A stretch of DNA of 64,000 bases. Origin: Histomonas meleagridis (lineage: Eukaryota > Parabasalia > Tritrichomonadida > Dientamoebidae). Location: positions 535,718 through 599,717 of the forward strand of contig WSYJ01000052.1 of the NCBI GenBank assembly GCA_020186115.1, given 5' to 3'. The first letter of the stretch is position 1; each line of letters begins with the position of its first letter. Below are positions 31,041 through 38,639 of the stretch, piece by piece. Under the pieces are notes generated by a model, which was not told the DNA's origin, did not search any database, and worked only from the letters and a program-made list of their open reading frames with translations. Made by a program: the position numbers and the translations under genes.

Positions 31041-32914
31041 TTAACCTTTAAATCTTGATTAATTGACGTGTAGATTTCATATATTTCTTCCTCCTCTTCA
31101 TTAGTTTCTAATAAATCTTTATGATAAGTTATTCCTGTATAATTATTTAAATCAGCAGCTATTAAATAATTATCATGTTTATGATTAACGAAGCGTTTAT
31201 ATATCTGACAATCGACTAATAAAAGACCTAATTCATTTGTTCTTTGACCTTTAGAGACGTCTTTATAATAATACTTCAAATTTTTAAATATAATATTCAT
31301 TTCTGGAAATAGATTTATTAAATAATTATATTCATTAAATTCTTGGTCAATATCATCAGCGTTTGGAACTTCTAAATCTTCCAACATTCCACCTGTCGAT
31401 ATATCATATTCATCAAAAACTACTGATTTCAATGATGGTAACGGTAAATAACCTTTTGACTTCATAACATTAATCCCAAAACTATTATATAAAAAGCCTG
31501 CCCACCCAAAATTTTTTATTTGACTTACAATTTGAGCTATAGTATATGCTGTATCAGCAGCTGTAAAAAATGTATCTATTATATCAAATATACTATCAAC
31601 AAAACTTTCTTTATATGTGGATTCACCGTCTTCTCCTGGAGGTCCCATTAAAATTTCTTGTATGTCTTCATCATCAATGATCATTTGTTTTGTTAAATAG
31701 TATTCTGTTTTTAATTCTCCATCATTATTAATTATACCATAAGTATGTCCGCTATCCTCTAACATGATACTATTACCATTAGGAAAATTTATTAATAAAT
31801 TATTTTCAGTAATTCCTTCATCAGTAGTATTATCATAAGTTGATATACTGACTCCGTTTTCAAATGATATAACGTCTCCGGTAGATAAAATTCCGTCTCG
31901 AACTAAAGCTATTTCTTCTGTGTTAATATCATTAATCGTACCATTAACTATAAGATCTTGATTTATTAAAGTATATTTTTCAGTAATATCTTCTTCTTCT
32001 TCTTCTTCATTAGTAATTGTTTCTTCATTATAATATATTCCTGTTAATTTATGATTAATACTTTCTAAGTTAGCATTAGTTAGATAATCACTATGAATAT
32101 GATTTAACGGAGAGTATTTGTCGTCGTGATTATGCGTCGTTAGTGATATATCATTTGTAGAAATACCATTAATACTATTTACTGTTATATTACCGTTATT
32201 ATTAAAACTAATTGTACTTCCACCTTTTGCTTGAAAACTTAATGTATCGGTTATTGCTCTAATTCTCCACGTATTATCTTTATTATAATCATCTCTATAA
32301 TGAAAATCAATATACTCACCGACTTCCATGACTCCATCTGATTTAATAGTCGCGATTGATGGAATATTTACTGTTGAATTAGAACCTCCTCCAATACTGT
32401 TTGAAATATAATATCCGTTAATGGAATTTGCGACAAGACTACCATTAATAGCTAAATCATTATTAATTATTTCATGTGTATGATTTTTTAATGCAAAATC
32501 ATCTGTTGAATAACCATTAATGGTATCAATAATTAAATTTGTAATTGAAACATTATTACTATCTTCATTGATTTTTACGAATTGTGAATATAAGTTCAAA
32601 ACTCTATTTATATTACCGAACATTTCAATTATATATGCATTTTTCATTATATTTTCTCCAGTAAGTATATCATCAACTTTAATATTATTATTGATATACT
32701 TTAAATTTTTTATACTATTATCTAACGGTGATATTACAACATGATTTCTTCCGTAAGTGAAAACAAATGATTTGTCATAACTATTTATCTGTAATGTACA
32801 TATACCATTTGATAATGTATCAGATGTTTTTTTTTTTTTTCTGTATACAACACTGTTTTTATTCATTAATGCTCTAACTATATTTTCAATTTTTTCAAAC
32901 TGTGAATTTGACAT

Positions 32915-32930
32915 TTTTAATAAGATAAAA
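32915..32930. promoter_or_regulatory. 16-bp divergent promoter spacer
   Basis: Only TTTTAATAAGATAAAA separates the ATGs of the fibre (minus) and the 32931 gene (plus). Each start has a T-run and AAAATG on its own strand, so both promoters must overlap the opposite gene's 5' end. Confidence 0.45.
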
Positions 32931-33749
32931 ATGTATAAAACTGAAAATCGATTTACAACAACTGCGTCTCAGTTACCGATTGAAGAAAATTATACAAATC
33001 TTGATTTAGATAAGTATGAAGTATTAAATCCTCAAAATGGTTATACTTTCCGTTATCCTCAACGTTGGTTAGAGTCTCCGTCACAGAATAAAGCTATTGG
33101 CATAAGAAGATTAGATATAACGCCGACCGCTCACGTTTTCTCATTACAGTTTGAAGTAACTAAACCTGAAAGCGTCAGTGGTTCTTCACCTAATCCACGT
33201 ATCATTAAAATTCAAGTTATGGCGCAAAATACTTTATTTGAAATTTTAACGTCAATTTGTAATAGTTTTAATAATTCATTTGCGAGTTATAGATTATCTT
33301 ATGAATACGAAGACTCAGGCAATTTATATTTTGCTTGTACTTATGTAGGCTCGGATGAAAGCAAAAATCTTGTCGCAAAATTTGCGATTGTTGATTCAGG
33401 AAGTACTACATCTAATTTAGAAAGTTTTTTGAAATTCTTAAATCAAGATGTAACGTCAGAAAGTATAAGTTATTTGTCAACTCAAACGGAAGTAATGACT
33501 TTTAATAATGTTTGGAACAGAGAGTATTTAGAATTTCATGCTTCATTTAGTGATTCGAAGAGACGATTCATTGGCATCAAAGGTGATTTTTATGAAAAAC
33601 CTACTGTATTATATAACGCGCCAACTGATGGCTCAACATTTAACATTAGATTTACAACAAACGGTAAAAATAATATTTATCCGAAATATTGCAGGTTTAT
33701 TATTCAATTAGTATTTCTTTATAATTACAGAAAAACTGTTGTATATTAA
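32931..33749 (+). CDS. E1 hypothetical beta-rich protein G (272 aa), virion candidate
   Basis: Intact, 272 aa. N-terminal YPQRWLESPSQNKAIGIRRL, then alternating hydrophobic strands (HVFSLQFEVTKPESV, RIIKIQVMAQNTLFEIL) and a C-terminal FNIRFTTNGKNNIYPKYCRF. The strand-rich, neutral composition fits a capsid-associated or fibre-base protein, and it is divergently paired with the fibre gene. No family recognised with confidence. Its TAA overlaps the stop of the convergent 51-aa gene. Confidence 0.6.
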   Translation: MYKTENRFTTTASQLPIEENYTNLDLDKYEVLNPQNGYTFRYPQRWLESPSQNKAIGIRRLDITPTAHVFSLQFEVTKPESVSGSSPNPRIIKIQVMAQNTLFEILTSICNSFNNSFASYRLSYEYEDSGNLYFACTYVGSDESKNLVAKFAIVDSGSTTSNLESFLKFLNQDVTSESISYLSTQTEVMTFNNVWNREYLEFHASFSDSKRRFIGIKGDFYEKPTVLYNAPTDGSTFNIRFTTNGKNNIYPKYCRFIIQLVFLYNYRKTVVY

Positions 33750-33901
33750 GAGTAAAGTGACCTTTTAATATCTTCAGGGATTTCTTTTTTATCTCCTTCC
33801 TCTTCGTTAGATACAACATATATTTTTATCATTGTATTTACGATTGAATTTAAAACGTAAATGGTTCCAATAACACACATCCAAACACCAATAAAAAACA
33901 T
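33746..33901 (-). CDS. Small membrane protein (51 aa)
   Basis: Too short for standard gene calling, but convincing. ATG at 33901 follows TTTATGTAAA. Residues 2-27 (FFIGVWMCVIGTIYVLN, then SIVNTMIKIYVV) form one transmembrane helix, followed by an acidic/basic tail SNEEEGDKKEIPEDIKRSLY. The stop codon is 33746-33748 and overlaps by two bases the TAA (33747-33749) of the convergent gene, so the two genes end on the same four bases. A single-pass membrane protein in a Maverick might act in an envelope, egress or holin-like role; this is speculation. Confidence 0.6.
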   Translation of the reverse strand: MFFIGVWMCVIGTIYVLNSIVNTMIKIYVVSNEEEGDKKEIPEDIKRSLYS

Positions 33902-33928
33902 TTTACATAAATTAAAATGTTAAAAAAG

Positions 33929-33999
33929 TATGTTAAAAAAGTACCATTAAAATTTTGAGGGTTAAAAAAATAAAAAAATGAACCCTTTTTCTAACCCTT
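33929..33999. terminator. Junction hairpin repeat, copy 2 (inverted)
   Basis: Reverse-complement copy of 23307-23397, with TGAGGGTTAAAAAAAT and GAACCCTTTTTCTAACCC. It lies upstream of the divergent pair of starts at 33901 (minus) and 34044 (plus), so this copy is not at a convergent junction. Confidence 0.5.
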
Positions 34000-34043
34000 G
34001 AATTTTTTATATATGTTATTCATAAATTTTTACAATATATAAA

Positions 34044-34802
34044 ATGTATAATGCAGTAATTGATTATACAATTTCTTCCTACGACGCTGAACATTACAAT
34101 AGAATTGACGTAAACTTACCGTCACCGCCAACACGTCAAGCAAAAATGATTGTAACGTCGCTAACGACTAAATGTTCTATTGTTGTTATTGAGAAAGATG
34201 ATTTTATACAGATTAACGGTAAAAAATACTATTTCAATAATGATTACACTGACTTAAACTCACAAACGTTTATATTACTGTTGAATTCTTTAATTCAAGA
34301 ATCAGGCGTTACGTCTGAAGTCGACGAAGCCGGAAGAATTGTATTTACTTCTTCAAATGCCTTTACAATAAATAATGCTTCATATAATATAATTCAAATA
34401 TCAGGATTATACTCACAAATTCTTCCTATACCATCAACATTTAATGGTACAGATACATTTGAAATATTCGCTGAATCAGTCGGAAATACTTTATCAACTC
34501 CAGTATTATATCTTTTGTCGAATGTTGGAAAAAGTTCTTATAGAAATTTAAACGAAACCATTAACATTTCAAAAATCGTTCTTAGAATCAATAACTCTTT
34601 TTCGGCAAATTTTCCGATTATTGTATCAAACGCTGATTTTGAAATTGACATAAATTCTAATGATTTGTCACATATTCAATTAACACTCGTTGACGCAAAC
34701 CTTCACGAAGTACATTTACTGAATCCAATGTATATAACAATTTCTGTTCAAGGAATGCCAGATGAAGATTTATTTGTCGGTGAAATTCAAAATCAAAAAT
34801 GA
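34044..34802 (+). CDS. Candidate penton / minor capsid protein (252 aa)
   Basis: Intact, 252 aa, strand-rich throughout. The C-terminal part (NISKIVLRINNSFSANFPII, then HIQLTLVDANLHEVHLLNP with YITISVQGMP) recalls the single jelly-roll minor capsid (penton) proteins of Polintons, which end with a similar L.D..g..v.l..P.....I. Start follows ACAATATATAAA. Together with the capsid candidate and ATPase it completes the usual Polinton morphogenesis trio, with the protease missing. The assignment needs a structure prediction; sequence alone is only suggestive. Confidence 0.5.
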   Translation: MYNAVIDYTISSYDAEHYNRIDVNLPSPPTRQAKMIVTSLTTKCSIVVIEKDDFIQINGKKYYFNNDYTDLNSQTFILLLNSLIQESGVTSEVDEAGRIVFTSSNAFTINNASYNIIQISGLYSQILPIPSTFNGTDTFEIFAESVGNTLSTPVLYLLSNVGKSSYRNLNETINISKIVLRINNSFSANFPIIVSNADFEIDINSNDLSHIQLTLVDANLHEVHLLNPMYITISVQGMPDEDLFVGEIQNQK

Positions 34803-34849
34803 ATTTTTTATGAAACATTGTTTCCGAATCTTAAGATTCTTTCATTATT

Positions 34850-35745
34850 TTATTTCATTTTTTGATTTATAATAACTCTTCGTGCTTTAATGTGAATACT
34901 AAACGTACCGTGTGGGTCTTTCATTTTGCTATATTCTTTCCATAAAGCTTTTGCGTCAAAAACACTCGCTGGTGATTCCTTCAACAGATCGTAAAAATCA
35001 TCTTTTGAAATTCCATTAAATAATACAATATCTGACAAAGTTCTTTTTATATCTTTTGGTATACTTTTTGTTGTTTGCACACAAATGATAACGTTAATAT
35101 TAAAGTGTCTGAGTTTTTTCAATAATCTTGACATCTCCGTTTCTTTACTTCTCAGTAAAGGATGATTAGCAAAATCATCTAATATCAACAAACATCTATG
35201 CGGATAAGTTTTCCATTGATATTTCGCTAACTTTTCAGAAATGTATTTTAATTTCTTCTTTGAGTTATTCAAATTATATTTCATAAATAATCTTTCTACT
35301 TCTTCATCCGTTTTCTTAAAATCAGAATTGATATATTTAATGATAGAATTATATTTTTAAAATTCTCCGAATATATTTATTAATCCAGTCTAACAAATCA
35401 GTATCTTTTATCGCAACAAGTTTCGTTTTCTTTATTGCTTCCTTATATGTATTTACTGTTTCATCAAATTTTGAGGATGTACTACAAATAGTTATTAATT
35501 CAAAAAACGGTTCGTTAAATAATACTTCTTGTTTCGCTCCGAGTTTAACGTAAAGATATGATTTGCCTGAACCCATCGGCGCTATAAAAGCTGTTATTCC
35601 GTTTTGAGCAAATAAAAATTTTTCATGTATTGGTTTTTATCTTTGCATTCTCTAAAATTTCTTTGTTTTGTTTTTCTAATTTATCAAACAATTCTTCTAT
35701 CTCATCAAATTTTTCATCAACCTCTTTTAAAGAAATTTTTCGCAT
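34850..35745 (-). pseudogene. FtsK/HerA-type DNA packaging ATPase, two frameshifts
   Basis: Start ATG 35745 (MRKISLKEVDEKFDEIEELF) with a coiled-coil lead. The frame shifts near 35640 after a run of A into KFLFAQNGITAFIAPMGSGK; Walker A is APMGSGKS. It shifts again near 35350, and the final frame contains Walker B RCLLILDDF and NVIICVQTTKSIPKDIKRTL, a sensor-like block. This P-loop plus LILDD pattern is that of the A32-like packaging ATPases shared by Polintons, virophages and large DNA viruses, which pump DNA into capsids. About 298 codons, a normal length. Two indels imply it is not expressed whole as read. Confidence 0.8.
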
Positions 35746-35785
35746 TATTTTTTATTTATAAAAATAAATTTTTTACCGTTAATAA

Positions 35786-36313
35786 ATGGAAAGAACTTCG
35801 TTCTCTGAGAGTCAAGGACTCGAATCATTCCAAGATTATTTGATATCAGAATATAAAATTAAGTCGCAAGACAAGTCTTGCTCCGGCAAGACGCCTTACG
35901 CCGCCGTTGAGTTCAAATATAATCATAATACAACAGTGAAGATAGATAAACCAACAAATAAACCTATACTTCATAATAATATTCTTGTAGGCGTTAAATT
36001 TTATGATAAGAATTTAAAACTTCTTGAATCAGTAAATTTAAAGTTTACTGATAACATTCTTACTAAAACAAATGAAAAGAAACTTGTAAATATTGCTCCT
36101 GCAGAATTAAATAATAGATTTATGAAAGCCAGAAATGATATCGTAAAACGAATCACTGACGAATTAGTCGAGAAACGAGAAGAAATTGACAATAGAATTA
36201 TATCATTAAATGCTTACGTTGGAAATGAGAGTATAGCGATTTCAAAAGAGTTTGAAGGCTTAAAAATAACTTTCCCGGGAAGTACAAACGACAAGAAATC
36301 GTTTGATATGTAA
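35786..36313 (+). CDS. E1 hypothetical protein H (175 aa) with two palindromic inserts
   Basis: Intact 175-aa frame starting in GTTAATAAATGG. Codons 2-13 (ERTSFSESQGLE) overlie two small hairpins, and codons ~26-39 (KSQDKSCSGKTPYAA) overlie the insert homologous to that in the polymerase. The remainder is ordinary AT-rich coding: VGVKFYDKNLKLLESVNLKF, then a helical RFMKARNDIVKRITDELVEK. No family recognised. Its N-terminus is largely palindromic DNA, so the first ~40 residues are unlikely to be conserved. Confidence 0.6.
   Translation: MERTSFSESQGLESFQDYLISEYKIKSQDKSCSGKTPYAAVEFKYNHNTTVKIDKPTNKPILHNNILVGVKFYDKNLKLLESVNLKFTDNILTKTNEKKLVNIAPAELNNRFMKARNDIVKRITDELVEKREEIDNRIISLNAYVGNESIAISKEFEGLKITFPGSTNDKKSFDM
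35792..35821 (+). repeat. Tandem triloop hairpins at the start of gene H
   Basis: AGAAC-TTC-GTTCT (35792-35804) and GAGTC-AAG-GACTC (35809-35821): two 5-bp stems with 3-base loops side by side. The same format as 19203-19231, which also lies just after a start codon. Confidence 0.55.
35861..35895 (+). repeat. Palindromic insert in gene H, sister of the polymerase insert
   Basis: CAAGAC-AA-GTCTTG (35867-35880) followed by CTCCGGCAAGACGCC. Aligned with the polymerase insert, it differs mainly by one extra A/T in each of the three stem copies, i.e. paired changes that keep the fold. It is in frame and GC-rich against AT-rich flanks. Confidence 0.75.
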
Positions 36314-36382
36314 ATTATATTAAAATAACTATCACATAACGAGATATTTTAATTTTTGTCATTTTCCTTTTGTGTTAAATCC

Positions 36383-36476
36383 TTCAAAAAATGCTCATTT
36401 TCTCCGTTTCGTTGAGGGTTAAAAAAAGGGTTAGAAAAAGGGTTAAAAAAACATCTTTGAAAATTAAAAGGTACTT
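36383..36476. terminator. Convergent-junction hairpin repeat, copy 3
   Basis: Shares AATGCTCATTTTCTCCGTTT, CGTTGAGGGTTAAAAA, GGGTTAGAAAAAGGG and GGTACTTTTTG with copy 1. It lies between the convergent gene H and helicase gene ends. The TAACCCTC arm seen in copies 1 and 2 is degraded here. Confidence 0.5.
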
Positions 36477-36497
36477 TTTGATAAAAATAAACATTCT

Positions 36498-37719
36498 TCA
36501 TAAAGCATCATCATCAATTTCATCATCAACTATTTGTTCTTCTAATTTTTTGTGATATTTTTCAAACCTATCATAAACTTCTGGTAATAAATTATACACT
36601 TTAAATACTTTTCCATCAATCCTTTTTGCAGAAGCATTTCCAGTGAATTTTTTCATATTTGCAATAAAAGTCCTTGAACTGCAACTGTTGAATTTATTTT
36701 TTTCAACAAAATCACAATATAAATTAAATAAATCAGGACCTGTTATGTTTTTTTTTTTTTTTTAATTGTCTCTAGCGAATATTTCATAACTTGACATTGA
36801 AGCTTCTTTTATATTTTCTTTTGCTTCACTGTTCGGAATTCTTCTTAAATTTACTTTCGACACATCCATTAACATAAAGAATGTAAATAAATTTTCATAA
36901 AATTCAGGCGTGAATGAATCAGCAAGTTTTGAGAAATAATCAAAATCTTGTAAATGCTTATCACTTGTTTTTGTTACAACATATCTTCTATCATAACTTT
37001 CAATCTTTATTGGAACATCATTATTTGATACCATTATAAAATTAGCAACATTTTCTGTTTCTCTCATCGGTTCATTCTTTTGATTTATATTTATTGTTTT
37101 ATCTGTTATAATAGATTTTAATGCATCGGTATTTAAAAATTTATTTGTATCAATACTTTGTAGTTCATTTAAAACCAGTAATTTTTTGTTTTCTAATGTT
37201 GCATTAAATTTACCGACTACTGATTCTATATTCGTAACATTTTCATTTGCGTATCTTGCCATAAGTTTGCAAATTACATCTGTAAAGAATGTATTTTTTC
37301 CTGTTCCTTGATTTCCTAATATAACTAAAGCAACTCCAGTTTTGAAATTTGGTTTTTGAAGAATGCTTGCGATCCAAATTAGAATATATCTATAAATTTC
37401 TTCATTACCATTTGCTATTACTTCTCTGACGTGAAAAAAAAAACGGTTGTATAATTTCTGTTTTTACTTTATCAAGCTTTTTATAATCATAACCTCTAAA
37501 GTAAGAAAAAATTTGAGGGTCTTCGGAATAAAATTTTAATGCCTTCACCGTAAATATTTCTGTATTTTCTAAATATAAATCCCAAGCGGAAACGTTTTTT
37601 GTTTTATTTCCTTCGGTCCTTCTTCCAATAATTATTTTCTTTAGCTTTTGTTTCGCAACGTTTTCTGATGTATAACTTACTTTAACATAATCATTCACTG
37701 CGTCATAATCTTTAAACAT
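36498..37719 (-). pseudogene. SF3 (D5-like) replicative helicase, broken
   Basis: Helicase of Maverick replication. The first frame (MFKDYDAVNDYVKVSYTSEN) shifts at T10 on the coding strand (37433-37442) into REVIANGNEEIYRYILIWIA, then Walker A ILGNQGTGKNTF (37290-37316), KLLVLNELQSID (motif B) and FIMVSNNDVP (motif C). It stops at TAA 36762-36764, but the same frame continues through four AAA codons of an A16 run to NITGPDLFNLYCDFVEKNKF and a typical C-terminal helix bundle, ending at TGA 36498-36500. The frame is open upstream to ~37781 without an ATG and lacks the ~55 N-terminal codons present in the 12068 relic, so the 5' end appears lost next to the TIR. Confidence 0.8.
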
Positions 37720-37782
37720 AAATACTTCAGGTGTTGAATCACATACTAAAAAACTTACTACTTTAAAACTAGACTTAATTTA

Positions 37783-37886
37783 TAACCTGTAACGTAACGT
37801 AACCTTGGTTTTTGCATCTCATGTTCTTTATTCTTCTTCTTTTTTCCAAAATGTCAAAGTTACAGGTAACGTTACGTTACAAGTTA
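37783..37886. repeat. E1 right subterminal inverted repeat (TAACGTAACG-type)
   Basis: Arms TAACCTGTAACGTAACGTAA (from 37783) and TACAGGTAACGTTACGTTAC (from 37861) are imperfect inverted copies. It mirrors in position, but not sequence, the left subterminal repeat at 17991-18097. Confidence 0.6.
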
Positions 37887-37922
37887 TAGTTAGATTTTTC
37901 GCACATGCTTATTTTAAACTCG

Positions 37923-38034
37923 ACCGTTAATCCTAATTTTCAATCATCCTCTATCGTTAATGCTTTCTTTTATGTAGCGCGGCTTGAAGCGAGCGTATCA
38001 CGCGAAGCTTCAATAGCGCTGTGTGTGTGTGTGT
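37923..38034 (-). repeat. E1 right terminal inverted repeat
   Basis: 112 bp, inverted match of 17838-17950 with one indel and one substitution; carries the same hairpin at 37984-38013. AAAAT target duplication follows at 38035-38039. Confidence 0.9.
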
Positions 38035-38261
38035 AAAATTTATATGCGAAGCAATTGATATTATTGATCAATTTATATGATATTAATTAAGTCAAAAATG
38101 AATTTTAATGTAACATTGATATAAAATTTGTGTTGTAATACAAAGACGATTAAATATTTTACGATATTCTAATTCTTAATCGTGATTTAGTTTAATATAT
38201 AATGATTGTTTCTTTTGATTCATTTTAATTAATTCAATGTATGCAATATAAGCTTACTACT

Positions 38262-38480
38262 TCGAATCAAACATGGCGAAAATTGTAAATCATTCAAAAT
38301 GAAATCTAATGAAAATTTCTTTAGAAAACAAATTGAGAGTATATTTTTGAATGCAAATTACACCTTATTCATAGTCTGCATATTGATTGAATGGGGCCTC
38401 CACTATTTGAATACTACCTATTATAAATTACCCATTGTTGTAGAACAGTACCGAAAGTGTCTACGCCATCTAACTAACTT
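38262..38480 (-). repeat. Dispersed ~230-bp repeat, copy C
   Basis: Reverse complement matches copies A and B (GGTGTAATTTGCATTC, then TTCGCCATG). With copy B it brackets E1 in inverted orientation. 38040-38261 between E1 and this repeat holds no gene. Confidence 0.65.
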
Positions 38481-38639
38481 ATAGTTACTGTAAAAAATGG
38501 CATACTGCGTAAAAAGTGGCAAACTCAATTCAAATATTCAAAAATCTACAAACTGACAATTAAACAATAAACATTGGCAGTTACAATTCAAATATATGTA
38601 CAAAAATAGAAGTCAATTTAATTACTAACATTATAGTAA

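Larger units (their letters stand above)
28758..32914 (-). pseudogene. Giant phage-tail-fibre-like protein with HxH repeats, two frameshifts
   Basis: About 1,380 codons. The N-terminal 810 codons run from 32914 to ~30500, then shift into 30594-30133 and shift again near 30146 (after A7) into the frame ending at 28758. The protein is built from modules NG.I..NSINGI.....SLT.H.HDDKY; HNHDDKYS, NHTHNEY and THSYND occur repeatedly. Such HxH modules are typical of trimeric phage tail fibres, where they bind metal. A GPPGEDG collagen-like snippet and a hydrophobic helix (FFTAADTAYTIAQI) lie mid-protein. The C-terminus is beta-rich. Probably a trimeric virion spike or receptor-binding fibre. Contains A14 (32827-32840), A18 (30071-30088) and a palindromic insert at ~31006. 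Confidence 0.75.
17838..38034. mobile_element. Maverick/Polinton element E1 (20,197 bp)
   Basis: Both ends start with (AC)7-A then GCGCT and form ~113-bp terminal inverted repeats differing by one substitution and one indel. AAAAT lies immediately outside each end (17833-17837 and 38035-38039), a 5-bp target duplication; Mavericks make 5-6 bp duplications. Genes on both strands include capsid, penton, packaging ATPase, family B polymerase, SF3 helicase and fibre candidates, the self-synthesising, virus-like set of this group. No integrase and no adenain-type protease were recognised. Most genes have small frameshifts. The long near-identical repeats argue for a fairly recent insertion, but the gene decay argues it is not fully functional now. 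Confidence 0.9.

Noticed and set aside
18416-37719. Introns as the reason E1 genes are split
   Set aside because: Consecutive coding frames abut or overlap at the breaks and no trichomonad-type intron signals (GTATGT ... ACTAACACACAG) lie between them; single-base indels explain the data.
17838-38034. Bacteriophage or bacterial origin of the 20-kb block because of tail-fibre and KilA-N genes
   Set aside because: TIRs, target duplication, family B polymerase and candidate jelly-roll capsid genes, absence of ribosome-binding sites, and polymerase/helicase relics elsewhere in the window identify a resident Maverick.
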